Part shown: positions 1 through 8,162 of the stretch, in pieces | How positions within the stretch are numbered: the stretch's first letter is position 1 | Layout of the letters: every line of letters begins with the position of its first letter | DNA from: Nitrospinota bacterium | GTDB taxonomy: Bacteria; Nitrospinota; Nitrospinia; Nitrospinales; VA-1 | Reading direction: 5' to 3' | Length of the DNA stretch: 40,697 nt | Assembly: GCA_009873635.1 (NCBI GenBank) | Contig: WAHY01000005.1 | Location: 1 to 40,697, forward strand | The notes under the pieces: model-generated | Databases searched by the model: none | Told to the model about the DNA's origin: nothing | Seen by the model: the letters and a program-made list of their open reading frames with translations, nothing else | Position numbers and translations under genes: made by a program

Positions 1-95
1 CCCCCAAAAACTGATCCAGATTTAATGTTAGAATTTGATTCAAATGACCTGCACCCATTTGCTGGACAATTTATAATGCGAAAAATCTAATTATT

Positions 96-115
96 GGATC
101 AGGTTAACCTGATCC
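96..115. repeat. 20-bp perfect palindrome over the orfB stop codon
   Basis: GGATCAGG-TTAA-CCTGATCC reads the same on both strands. The central TTAA contains the complement of the orfB TAA stop. No T-run follows on the minus strand, so it is not a standard terminator. It may be a hairpin or a protein site near the left end of the insertion sequence. Confidence 0.7.
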
Positions 116-937
116 AGATTTTCGGAACTCCAGTGGAGTTCGATTTCCTAATGAGCTATGCGGCCGGGTTTCGTTATAATCTTTTCTCCACGATTCTATT
201 TTTTCTCGGGCATCTTGTAAACTCAAAAACCAGTTTTGACTTAAGCACTCTTCTCGAAACTTTCCATTGAAGCTTTCGATAAAAGCATTGTCCGTAGGTT
301 TTCCAGGCCTGGAGAAGTCCAGTTTGACCTGATTCCAATAGGCCCACTGATCCATCGCCCTTGATGTAAACTCCGTTCCATTATCCACCCAGATGCTTTC
401 GGGCTTTCCCCGTTCCCGGATCAACCGGCTTAATACTTCAGCCACCTGCTCTCCTTTGAAGTACTGTCCCGGCTCAATAGCCAGACTCTCACGAGTAAAG
501 TTATCCACTATCGTTAACAGCCTCAATTTGCGGCCATCAAACAGAGTATCGGCCATAAAATCCATCGACCAGGAATGATTGGGAGTCAAAGCCAAAGGGC
601 GAATAACCCGCTTAACTGAACTGACATGGCGCTTAGGTCGTTTCCGCCTTAAGGTCAAACCCTCTTGGGTATACAATCGGTAAACCCGTTTATGATTCAC
701 CTGCCAACCTTCCCGCTTAAGCAAAATATGAATGCGGCGATAACCCCAGCCGACACGGACTTGGGATAACTCCTTAATCCGCATCTTCAAAAATGCCTGA
801 TCGTCTGCGAGAGAACAATAATATCGAGTGGATCGGGCCAGTTCAATCACTTCGCAGGCCCGACGAATGCTGACATGATACCTGGCTTGGAAAATATCAG
901 CCCATTCCCGCTTGCGATCAGGCTTTAAGGCTTTTTT
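104..937 (-). CDS. IS3-family transposase OrfB (DDE integrase catalytic domain)
   Basis: This is the catalytic half of the transposase. Counting from the internal ATG at 850, it carries the retroviral-integrase DD(35)E triad: D97 in [10 protein letters not shown]156 in WVDNGTEF and E192 in AFIESFNGK, followed by the typical C-terminal YNxxRPHSSLGxxTP. An HTH_21-like segment precedes it. The reading frame is open upstream of the ATG, back to the slippery site at 931-937, and encodes [12 protein letters not shown] and the conserved [12 protein letters not shown]. The protein is therefore most probably made as an OrfAB fusion by -1 frameshifting, not from the internal ATG. The stop codon lies inside a 20-bp perfect palindrome (96-115). 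Confidence 0.92.
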   Translation of the reverse strand, partial: KKALKPDRKREWADIFQARYHVSIRRACEVIELARSTRYYCSLADDQAFLKMRIKELSQVRVGWGYRRIHILLKREGWQVNHKRVYRLYTQEGLTLRRKRPKRHVSSVKRVIRPLALTPNHSWSMDFMADTLFDGRKLRLLTIVDNFTRESLAIEPGQYFKGEQVAEVLSRLIRERGKPESIWVDNGTEFTSRAMDQWAYWNQVKLDFSRPGKPTDNAFIESFNGKFREECLSQNWFLSLQDAREKIESWRKDYNETRPHSSLGNRTPLEFRKSGSG

Positions 938-1191
938 CCAAGTACATCCTGAAGCATCTTCTTATCCAAACTCAGGTCGGCCACCAGTTGTTTTAACTTC
1001 CGGTTCTCTTCCTCCAACTGCTTCAACCGCCTCAATTCGGCAACGCCCAGTCCACCGTACTTCTTCTTCCAACGATAAAACGTCTGCTCTGCTATCCCCA
1101 GCTTCCGGGTAATATCTCCAATAGAAATTCCTGACTCCGACTGGCGAAGTGCAAATGCAATCTGTTCTTCTGTAAATCTCGATTTCCTCAT
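925..1191 (-). CDS. IS3-family transposase OrfA (HTH and leucine zipper)
   Basis: An 88-residue DNA-binding half of the transposase. Residues 1-50 form the HTH_Tnp_1 helix-turn-helix, with the family pattern [38 protein letters not shown]. Residues 55-80 are a leucine-zipper-like coiled coil ([18 protein letters not shown]) used for multimerisation. A strong Shine-Dalgarno AGGAGGAGG lies 8 bases before the ATG. The frame stops just after an A6G run, where a share of ribosomes should slip -1 into orfB. Confidence 0.92.
   Translation of the reverse strand: MRKSRFTEEQIAFALRQSESGISIGDITRKLGIAEQTFYRWKKKYGGLGVAELRRLKQLEEENRKLKQLVADLSLDKKMLQDVLGKKP
931..937 (-). other. Programmed -1 frameshift site A-AAA-AAG joining orfA to orfB
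   Basis: Read on the minus strand, the sequence is GGA AAA AAG CCT TAA. Slipping back one base at AAA AAG moves ribosomes from the orfA frame, which stops two codons later, into GCC TTA AAG CCT GAT. This is the start of the conserved OrfB N-terminus ([10 protein letters not shown]). The A6G heptamer is the typical IS3-family signal. Confidence 0.85.
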
Positions 1192-1273
1192 GCCAAAATC
1201 CTCCTCCTAAAAATAGGGTTTTTTACGAGAATTTTCACATTCTAAAAGGTCCAGATTGCGAGGAGCAGGTCTA

Positions 1274-1474
1274 AGGTTGAAATAATAACTTAATGGGCAG
1301 GTCAGTTTTCCATTGGGACTTATAATGATATTCCTCAAAATCTTTGTCTGGAATATCATTTGTAAAAATCAGCCAGCAATTGGGGCATTTATAAAAAGTT
1401 CGGGCGCCCTAGTAAAAAAGGTTGAGGGATATTTGCAAATACGACAGGAGGCTTCTAAGTTAATAGCGGGAAAG
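1274..1474. other. Intergenic segment between IS and TPR gene, nothing recognised
   Basis: About 200 bp of AT-rich sequence. A short plus-strand frame (1313-1504) runs into the end of the neighbouring gene on the opposite strand. It has no ribosome binding site and no recognisable motif, so I do not call it. Confidence 0.5.
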
Positions 1475-3310
1475 CTAAGGGAGATCTTCCAGTATTTTTT
1501 TTAAAATCTTCTTTTTTTCGGGTGCAGGGTTAAGGCTGAGCGCGGCATTAAGATGAATTTTTGCTTTTTGTGGGTCGTTTTTGAATTCTAGCAAAAGTTT
1601 TGCCAGATTGAACCTGGCCGACAAAAGCCGAGGGTTCTCTCGAACCGATTTTTCAAGCTGGATTAGTGCCTCGTCAAATTTCTTTGCTTGTATCAGCTCA
1701 ATGCCGGCTTGGTTATGAGCCCGGGACTTATCAATATAAAACTGTGGAGGTGCACCTTTTCCCATACTCCTGTATAAGGCAGCTGCCTTTTCAAACTCCT
1801 GGCTTGCCCAGACAAATTTTCCCAGGTTGCCGTATAGGCTTGCCAGGTTGAAGTGAGAGGCTGGATTTTTAGGTTCAATGCGTATCGCTTCTTTAAAGTT
1901 TTTTTCAGCTTCAGCAAACATTCCCAGACTTTTATGGGCGATGCCCAGGTTTTGGTGTACATCATAAAGGTTGGGGTTTAGCTCAAGCAATGCTTTCAGA
2001 GGTTTTATAGCACTGGCATAATCCTCTTCCATCAGGTAATGAATGCTTAATGTTTTTCCAACACTCAATTTATGTGGAGATTTTCTGAACGTATCAGCCC
2101 ACAGAGACGAAGGTGAAGCGTAAACCTGATTTCTTTTTACTACCAGAACAGAGAAAGCGATAAACATTAACACGATAGCTCCCCAGACACGTTTCTCAAT
2201 TTTACTTATCAGGAACAGTATGACTGCAAAGAACAGGCACAATCCAAATGAAGGGATATACATATTGCGTTCACTGAACAAATGTGTACGTTCCATAAAT
2301 GAGTTTGTGGGAGCAATTGTCAATGGGAACCACAATACACAGAATGTGAGGAGAGAGTTGTTGATGTAAAACTTTTTGAAGGCCAGAAAAATACATAATA
2401 AAAGAAGAGCTATGGAAAGAATAAGAGAGGGCCAGGATATCAGTGTCATAAAATCATATTCAAAAGTCAGGTTGACAGGAAACAGGAATAGTTTCAAAGG
2501 GTGTTTGAGGAGGTCTAATTGCACGAGCCCAAGAGTGAGGTTGATTTTTTCAAAAAATTTTTCAACATTAAGAGTGTCTGTGAAACGCATGGCATTGGGC
2601 GCAAGGTAAAAAGCGCTAATTGCTAGTGCGGGGTAGCAGAGGTAGTACCCAAGCCTGTATCGGAAAGGTATCCAATTATCACCTTTGATAAAACACAGGT
2701 CGTAAATTACAATCAATAAAGGCAGGGTGATTGCAGTTTCCTTGCTCAGCAGGGCCATTGCAAAAGTCAAAAGGGAAAGAGGATAGAGAATAATCCCGGG
2801 AACTTTGCTGTCTTTCAAGCTTGCAAGAATAAAAAGCAGTAAGGATAAAAAGTAAAAAAGTCCCGCGAGACCTCCCGGTCGCCCCGAAATATATGTCACG
2901 GTTTCTGTTTGAATTGGGTGAAGCCCGAATATTAAAGTTGTTATCAACGCTATCTTTTGCGCTGCATCTTTGCCCCAGGATGTTCCTCTGTTAACTGTCA
3001 AATATGTGATGAAAAAAATCAGAAAGGTGGAGCAAATATGTATCAGTATATTAAATAGATGGTAGCCAAAAGGATTCTCCTGCCCCCATTTGTAGTTCAG
3101 GGCAAAACTCAGCCCATTGATGTGGCGGTTTCGGATATATGAAAGGCTGGTGTAATAACCTGTGTCTTTAATAACAGGTGATAGCTTGATATGCCTTTCG
3201 TCATCACTTTGAAACGGGGTGTTCAATCCATTAGCGTAAACGAGGAATATAATTCCTGAAATGGCTACTAAAATACTGATAGTATTCAAACGTAAAAGGG
3301 AAAAGTTCAC
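1475..3310 (-). CDS. Multi-pass membrane glycosyltransferase-like protein with C-terminal TPR repeats
   Basis: 611 residues starting at GTG; the Shine-Dalgarno is weak (AAAGG about 14 bases upstream). The N-terminal two thirds hold about ten hydrophobic segments. The first is followed by an acidic SDDERHI loop (about residues 35-41), the position where GT39/TMTC-type O-mannosyltransferase-like enzymes keep their catalytic acidic pair. HPIQTETVTYISGR and LLSKETAITLPLL are typical of this bacterial family. Residues from about 415 to the end form TPR helices, for example HQNLGIAHKSLGMFAEAEKNFKEAIRIEPKNP and HFNLASLYGNLGKF. The architecture matches TMTC-like proteins that transfer lipid-linked sugars. 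Substrate and acceptor are unknown. It stands alone on its strand. Confidence 0.75.
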   Translation of the reverse strand: MNFSLLRLNTISILVAISGIIFLVYANGLNTPFQSDDERHIKLSPVIKDTGYYTSLSYIRNRHINGLSFALNYKWGQENPFGYHLFNILIHICSTFLIFFITYLTVNRGTSWGKDAAQKIALITTLIFGLHPIQTETVTYISGRPGGLAGLFYFLSLLLFILASLKDSKVPGIILYPLSLLTFAMALLSKETAITLPLLIVIYDLCFIKGDNWIPFRYRLGYYLCYPALAISAFYLAPNAMRFTDTLNVEKFFEKINLTLGLVQLDLLKHPLKLFLFPVNLTFEYDFMTLISWPSLILSIALLLLCIFLAFKKFYINNSLLTFCVLWFPLTIAPTNSFMERTHLFSERNMYIPSFGLCLFFAVILFLISKIEKRVWGAIVLMFIAFSVLVVKRNQVYASPSSLWADTFRKSPHKLSVGKTLSIHYLMEEDYASAIKPLKALLELNPNLYDVHQNLGIAHKSLGMFAEAEKNFKEAIRIEPKNPASHFNLASLYGNLGKFVWASQEFEKAAALYRSMGKGAPPQFYIDKSRAHNQAGIELIQAKKFDEALIQLEKSVRENPRLLSARFNLAKLLLEFKNDPQKAKIHLNAALSLNPAPEKKKILKKILEDLP

Positions 3311-3596
3311 AGATTCTCGAGTACCTTTTAGGAAGGAAAAAACGTTGATATTAGGGTTGTGAGCTTGATTTGAGAACGAAATCGGGTCAAAATCACAGTG
3401 TGCGCTTTCCTGGGTCCTGATCTATTTGGAGGTCTCCTGCATACCTGAATCAGTTTATCAGAAAATAATATTTAATAATGAAGAAATAGCCCTATTTCAG
3501 GGTAGATCGTTAAAGCTCGTTATTTGAAATGTCGTTAAGGCACTATCAGCTTGTGTGCGTTTTTTTCATAAACCCCGATAAAAATAAGGGAGATTC
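3311..3596. other. Divergent intergenic region with leader of the fusion gene
   Basis: Separates the minus-strand TPR gene from the plus-strand ATP-grasp fusion gene, so it should carry promoters for both. I found no convincing -35/-10 pair. The plus-strand gene has a clear Shine-Dalgarno (AAGGGAG, four bases before the ATG at 3597). Confidence 0.5.
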
Positions 3597-5849
3597 ATGT
3601 CACTAAAGCATCCCAGGCATATTCTTATAATTGGAGGAGGGGTTTTTCAAGTACCTGCGATCAAAACTGCCAAGTCGATGGGCTTGAAGGTTGTTGTGAC
3701 AGATTATAACCCTGAAGCAGAAGGAATGCTTTTGGCTGATTACCCCATTGAGGTCAGCACCCGCAATATCAACCTTACTGTTAATACTGCCAAACAGTTT
3801 CATAGGGCTTGCCCACTGGATGGAGTTCTGACGGTTGGAACAGATGCTTCCCAGACGGTAGCCGCTGTAGCGGATGCATTGAATTTGCCGGGGATTCCTT
3901 TTGAAGTTGCTGAACGGGCTACCGACAAAATCAAGATGCGCCAGGTGCTCAAGGAAAAAGGTGTATCTGTACCAGACTTCAGGCCAATCTGGACGTTGGA
4001 AGATTGCAGGGAAGCTATCAAAGAAATGCCTCTGCCTCTGGTTATAAAACCTTGCGACAATATGGGCGCGCGTGGAGTGCGCAAAGTAGAACGCCTTGAT
4101 GATCTGATCCCTGCATTTCGTGAAGCCAAAGAAGCCTCCATAAGTGGGAAGCTTATCCTCGAAGAATTTATGGAAGGGCCTGAGTTAAGTCTGGACGCGT
4201 TGGTATTTGAGGATAATATCCATATTACAGGAGTGGCTGACAGAATTATTGAACGGGATCCCTATTTTGTTGAAGTTGGGCATACACTTCCTTCTATCCT
4301 GCCGGCAGAACAGCAGACACAAGCCGTTGATGTTTTCAAACAGGCTATCTCTGCATTGGGGATTGATATTGGAGCGGCCAAGGGGGATATCAAAATAACA
4401 CCAGAAGGTCCCAAGATTGTTGAGATCGCGGCCCGTTTGAGCGGAGGATGGATGTCGGCGTATACTTATCCTTTGGCTACAGGGGTCAACCTTTATAAAG
4501 CGGCTATTCAAATTGCCCTGGGTGAAAAGCCTTCTGATCTGACTCCTAAAACTTCTCTGTTTTCCGCTGAACGTTCTTTGCTGCCCCCTGCAGGAAAAAT
4601 CCTTTCCATTCGAGGTGTGGAAGAAGCACGAAAAATTAAGGGAGTTAAGGAGATCATCCTTATGAAAGAGGCCGGTGATATGTCTGAAGAGCCTCGCAGT
4701 AATATGGGTAAAGTGGGTTACGTCATCACGGTTGGTAAAACCCGCGAGGAAGCCATAAGCATTAATGAGCTGGCGCGCGAAACCCTGAAAATAGAAATAG
4801 GTGCCCCCAACGATCTGACTTGGGACATCATCCGCAATAATGCTCGTAAAAAGTTTTATATTGCCTGCAAAGCCTGCACAGTTTGTGATGGTCTGGAATG
4901 CGCTGGAAAAGTGCCTGGAATAGGAGGAATAGGCACTGGCAGCGCTTTCACAGAAAACTTGACAGCATTGGCTCGATATCAAGTGAACCTTAGAACAATT
5001 CATGAAGTGAAAGCCCCGGATACTTCGGTGGAACTGTTTGGTCATAAGCTCGCTCTTCCAGTCCTGGCAGCACCCATCACGGGAATGGAAACAAATCTGG
5101 CAGGTGGCATGGATGAGCGTGAATACGCAGATGCCATCCTTGATGGATGTCTTGAGTCAGGCACAATAGGGATGGTGGGTGATGGGGCAAGTCCAAAAAA
5201 ATATTTGATTGGACTTGAAGCTATCAAAAAGCGTGGTGGACTGGGAATACCTGTCTTCAAGCCCAGAGAATACAATCTAGATATCATCATGCGGTTCAAA
5301 GCTGCCGAAGATGCCGGTGCTGTTGCGGTAGGGGTCGATATTGACGCTGCTTCGTTTAAAACCATGGCCCAGAAGGGTCAGGCGGTTGGTCCCAAAACAG
5401 TTTCTGAGTTAAGGGAGTTGAAATCTCATTTAAAAGTTCCTTTTATATTGAAAGGCATCATGAATGTGGAGTCGGCTTTAGCGGCGATAGAGGCCGGTGC
5501 CGATGCCATTGTTGTATCTAACCATGGTGGGCGTGTTATGGATCATATGCCGGGAACTGCGGAAGTCCTCCCTGAAATAGCAAATGCAGTGGGTGGAAGA
5601 ATTAAGGTTTTAGTCGATGGGGGTATACGTGAAGGTATTGATATTCTCAAAATGCTGGCACTTGGGGCCGATGTTGTCATGATTGGTCGCCCGGTCTGTA
5701 TTGCTGCATTTGGAGCGGGACAGGAAGGCGTCTCGTATTACTTGAGAGAGAAACTGAATGAATTAAAGAAAGCCATGATTCTAACAGGTTGCGGATCCAT
5801 TGATCAAATTGATCCTTCAATCATATTCCGCAAAAAGGGAGACCGTTAA
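3597..5849 (+). CDS. ATP-grasp ligase / FMN-dependent alpha-hydroxy-acid dehydrogenase fusion protein
   Basis: A 750-residue two-domain enzyme. Residues 1-400 are an ATP-grasp ligase: Rossmann-like start ILIIGGGVFQVPAI, ATP-binding lysine near K151 in VIKPCDNMGARGV, EEFMEGPELSLD at 189-200, and metal-binding EIAARLSGG (E276, R280). Residues 420-740 are an FMN alpha-hydroxy-acid oxidase-type TIM barrel. It has SNHGGRxxD (H643 as catalytic base, R646), LVDGGIREG and MIGRP for FMN phosphate. Between them lies C424-x2-C427-x2-C430-x4-C435, a possible metal or Fe-S site. From memory, stand-alone clostridial hydroxy-acid oxidase homologues start with a similar cysteine motif; I know no such ATP-grasp fusion. 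The next gene begins directly after its stop codon, so the two are probably co-expressed. Substrate unknown. Confidence 0.85.
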   Translation: MSLKHPRHILIIGGGVFQVPAIKTAKSMGLKVVVTDYNPEAEGMLLADYPIEVSTRNINLTVNTAKQFHRACPLDGVLTVGTDASQTVAAVADALNLPGIPFEVAERATDKIKMRQVLKEKGVSVPDFRPIWTLEDCREAIKEMPLPLVIKPCDNMGARGVRKVERLDDLIPAFREAKEASISGKLILEEFMEGPELSLDALVFEDNIHITGVADRIIERDPYFVEVGHTLPSILPAEQQTQAVDVFKQAISALGIDIGAAKGDIKITPEGPKIVEIAARLSGGWMSAYTYPLATGVNLYKAAIQIALGEKPSDLTPKTSLFSAERSLLPPAGKILSIRGVEEARKIKGVKEIILMKEAGDMSEEPRSNMGKVGYVITVGKTREEAISINELARETLKIEIGAPNDLTWDIIRNNARKKFYIACKACTVCDGLECAGKVPGIGGIGTGSAFTENLTALARYQVNLRTIHEVKAPDTSVELFGHKLALPVLAAPITGMETNLAGGMDEREYADAILDGCLESGTIGMVGDGASPKKYLIGLEAIKKRGGLGIPVFKPREYNLDIIMRFKAAEDAGAVAVGVDIDAASFKTMAQKGQAVGPKTVSELRELKSHLKVPFILKGIMNVESALAAIEAGADAIVVSNHGGRVMDHMPGTAEVLPEIANAVGGRIKVLVDGGIREGIDILKMLALGADVVMIGRPVCIAAFGAGQEGVSYYLREKLNELKKAMILTGCGSIDQIDPSIIFRKKGDR

Positions 5850-6635
5850 TTGAAACCTGAGAATCACGTTTTAAAAATGGTCCCGGGTGAGCCTAATAAA
5901 GGTTTGCGTTCTTCACTCTTGAAGCTTAAAAACAATTTTAGAGCTTGCGGTATCAAACTATCTACAGAAGATGCTGCGATGTCTATAGATCAGATCGCTT
6001 ATTGGGCAGAGTTTTGCGATTTATCTACTATTGTAAAGATTGGAGGCCCTAACGCTCGCAACGATATTAAACAACTGTTGCCTTTGAATATTGATGGATT
6101 AATCGCTCCCATGGTGGAATCACCTTATGGGTTGGAAAACTTTATTTCAGCAGTTCGAGATTTCACCACTCCCATGCAGTTTGAGAGGATAAAGAAGCAA
6201 ATCAATATTGAAACTGAGACATCGGTCCGTCAACTGGAATCCATACTTGCTGCACCAGAAGCAAAATATCTTGATGAAATTACAATCGGATGCAGCGACC
6301 TTTCCGAATCCATGAAAAAACCGAAGTGGGACGAGAGTTTCATAGCTTTGGTTTCCAGCATCGTTCAAACAATTAAAAAAAAGAATATCCCTGTTTCCGT
6401 GGGAGGAGGAATAACTCCCAGTACCATTGACGCATACCTGAAAAAAGTCCAGCCGGATCATTTTAATACCCGGGTTGTCATGTTCAATGTGGTACCGGGT
6501 AGCAACTACTCTGAAGCGGTTCAAGCTGCGTTAAGCTTTGAAATCCTTATGCTTGAGCACGATTCGGCCTTGAATTATATTACCCGGGATGAAGAAAAGT
6601 TTCGCATTAAGGAGCTCAAAAAAAGATTAAAGTAG
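5850..6635 (+). CDS. HpcH/HpaI aldolase / citrate lyase beta-like protein
   Basis: 261 residues of the PEP/pyruvate TIM-barrel superfamily. Visible family features are VKIGGPNARNDIKQ (substrate-phosphate strand), DGLIAPMVESPYGLENFI (family pattern iaPmVes), and INIETETSVRQLESIL with ITIGCSDLSESM, where the glutamate and the aspartate are the expected Mg2+ ligands. SVGGGITPSTIDAY follows. The start is taken as TTG immediately after the TAA of the fusion gene, because GGGAG sits nine bases upstream. An ATG at 5877 is an alternative but has no ribosome site. Members cleave or form C-C bonds between pyruvate or acetyl-CoA and an aldehyde or keto acid. The true substrate is not evident. Coupling to the preceding gene suggests one pathway. 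Confidence 0.75.
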   Translation: MKPENHVLKMVPGEPNKGLRSSLLKLKNNFRACGIKLSTEDAAMSIDQIAYWAEFCDLSTIVKIGGPNARNDIKQLLPLNIDGLIAPMVESPYGLENFISAVRDFTTPMQFERIKKQINIETETSVRQLESILAAPEAKYLDEITIGCSDLSESMKKPKWDESFIALVSSIVQTIKKKNIPVSVGGGITPSTIDAYLKKVQPDHFNTRVVMFNVVPGSNYSEAVQAALSFEILMLEHDSALNYITRDEEKFRIKELKKRLK

Positions 6636-6708
6636 GTTGTTTTTAAAGGTCTTTTCTTATCTTGGTTTTCTTCTTAATTTCCTAATGGATATTCTAAAAA
6701 GGATATTA

Positions 6709-6736
6709 TTGACAAAAGAGTGAAATGTCATAAAAT
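6709..6736 (+). promoter_or_regulatory. Sigma70-type promoter for aclBA
   Basis: A perfect -35 TTGACA (6709-6714), a 16-bp spacer and a -10 TAAAAT (6731-6736). It lies 133 bp before the aclB ATG, with no other gene between. It fits constitutive high expression of the carbon-fixation enzyme. Confidence 0.7.
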
Positions 6737-6782
6737 ACCCTCCTCGTTTCACAAATAATCCTTGTAAAAAATCATACTTAGC

Positions 6783-6802
6783 TGATTCGATTGTAATTGA
6801 AT
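6783..6802. promoter_or_regulatory. Inverted repeat in the aclB leader
   Basis: GATTCGATT-GT-AATTGAATC is a near-perfect dyad (one mismatch) about 40 bp downstream of the expected transcription start. It could be an operator or a leader hairpin. The sequence cannot decide between these. Confidence 0.4.
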
Positions 6803-6868
6803 CTGCTTATTTTTTAGCTACCTTATTTCCATTTTAATTTTTATATTTTTGGAGGACAGTAAAACAAA

Positions 6869-8137
6869 ATGCAGATAACTGGCATGCTTTGGGGAAGAAA
6901 ATTGTTGGACCTGGTGGAATTCCCCCACTCAGAAGTCCGGGGTCCTGAACTGAGTGTCGATGAGATCAAAGATATGATCAAACGACATGGACAGGTTTTT
7001 ATTAAACCTGTATTCAAAGGTGGTGTAGGAAAGAAAGGCAAGTCTGGTCTTTTAGGGCGTGTAGATAATATCAATGATGCCCTAAAAGAAAAAGAACGGC
7101 TATATTTTGCAGAACATGTAGATGGCTTCAGTAAGGTCAAATCTGATGGTGTTACCTTTGAGGGTGCCGTTCCTGCGGATTATGAAGTTTATTTTTCTAT
7201 TTCTGAGAGCACCGAACACCGCTCTCCTGTCATGACAGTTACTCACCATGGTGGTGTAGATATTGAAGAGTTGGACCCCAGTAAGCTTGCAGTGGTGCCC
7301 TTTGATCCGCTGACAGGTTTGAAAGCATTTCATGTGTCTAATGCTTTGATGGATTTGGGTGCGCCACCTCAAGTAATTAGTCCCTTGGTTCAGAATCTTC
7401 CAAAACTTTGGGATTTATATAACAACTACGGAATGTGGATGCTGGAACTCAATCCCATTCGGATGCAGCCGGGAAAAGGTGGGCGTTTAGCTCCTATTGC
7501 TTGCGATTTTAAATGTGCATTTGACCAAGATGATCCGGCTTGGAAAAGATTGCATCTTCCTACGCATCTTTTTGCATCCGACTATTCAGAGTTCGAACAG
7601 GAGATCAATCAGCTTCGTACCTATCAGGGTCAAAGTGATGTATTTGTGATGAACGATAAAGGAAGCATTACTGCACCTACATTTGGTGGTGGTGCGAATG
7701 CGATGGTTACCGAACTTCTGGGAGAAGATGCAACGATCTCCTCCGACTTTGGTGGTAATCCTCCTTATGAAAAAATGAATGATATTTCCAAAATCAGTTT
7801 TAAATATTGGCTTCCACAATCAAATGTCCTTTTTATTATTGGGGGTAAGGCAAACAACACGGATATTTATGAAACATTCCGTGCTATGGGGGATGGACTG
7901 CGAGAGTTTTTTCAGACACATGGTCCGATTCCACTTTTTGTGGTTGTAGGTCGAGGCGGGCCCAATGTTATTAGAGGTATGAACTATTTGCGGGATGTAT
8001 TGGATTCTCTAGGGCTGCCCTACCGTTTCTTTGGGCATGACAGTGCAATGTCAGAGGTCATCAACTACGCACTTAAGGTGAACGAGTGGATGAAAAACGG
8101 TGGAAAAGACGAAATAAAAGCCAAATTAAAAATTTAA
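6869..8137 (+). CDS. aclB: ATP-citrate lyase small (beta) subunit, ATP-grasp
   Basis: 422 residues, a little longer than the roughly 400 of Chlorobium AclB. It corresponds to the N-terminal part of animal ACLY. The ATP-grasp part carries GQVFIKPVFKGGVGKKGKSGL near residues 40-60 and MWMLELNPIRM, the Mg-binding end. The C-terminal half is the citrate-binding succinyl-CoA-synthetase-like flavodoxin fold (TAPTFGGGANAMVTELLG, SSDFGGNPPYEKM, VVVGRGGPN). With AclA it cleaves citrate, with ATP and CoA, to acetyl-CoA and oxaloacetate in the reductive TCA cycle. The ribosome site GGAGG is 13 bases from the ATG, which is long. aclA follows after 25 bp. The pair is a hallmark of Aquificota, Chlorobi, Nitrospirota and Nitrospinota autotrophs. 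Confidence 0.92.
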   Translation: MQITGMLWGRKLLDLVEFPHSEVRGPELSVDEIKDMIKRHGQVFIKPVFKGGVGKKGKSGLLGRVDNINDALKEKERLYFAEHVDGFSKVKSDGVTFEGAVPADYEVYFSISESTEHRSPVMTVTHHGGVDIEELDPSKLAVVPFDPLTGLKAFHVSNALMDLGAPPQVISPLVQNLPKLWDLYNNYGMWMLELNPIRMQPGKGGRLAPIACDFKCAFDQDDPAWKRLHLPTHLFASDYSEFEQEINQLRTYQGQSDVFVMNDKGSITAPTFGGGANAMVTELLGEDATISSDFGGNPPYEKMNDISKISFKYWLPQSNVLFIIGGKANNTDIYETFRAMGDGLREFFQTHGPIPLFVVVGRGGPNVIRGMNYLRDVLDSLGLPYRFFGHDSAMSEVINYALKVNEWMKNGGKDEIKAKLKI

Positions 8138-8162
8138 CCTAACGAAACTGTTGGAGGTTTGA

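Larger units (their letters stand above)
45..1273 (-). mobile_element. IS3-family (IS407-like) insertion sequence
   Basis: The element contains orfA (925-1191) and orfB (104 to about 930), both on the minus strand. Imperfect terminal inverted repeats are visible: GACCTGC at 46-52 matches GCAGGTC at 1265-1271, and TGGAC at 63-67 matches GTCCA at 1249-1253 with a one-base offset. I see no clear target-site duplication, so the outer ends are good to a few bases only. The octamer TCCAGATT occurs in direct orientation at 15-22, 113-120 and 1250-1257. Both reading frames are open and the frameshift site is intact, so the copy may be functional. It lies downstream of the TPR gene and disrupts no recognisable gene. 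Confidence 0.8.

Noticed and set aside
1313-1504. Plus-strand frame of 63 codons between the insertion sequence and the TPR gene
   Set aside because: No ribosome site, no family pattern, and it overlaps the end of the opposite-strand gene.
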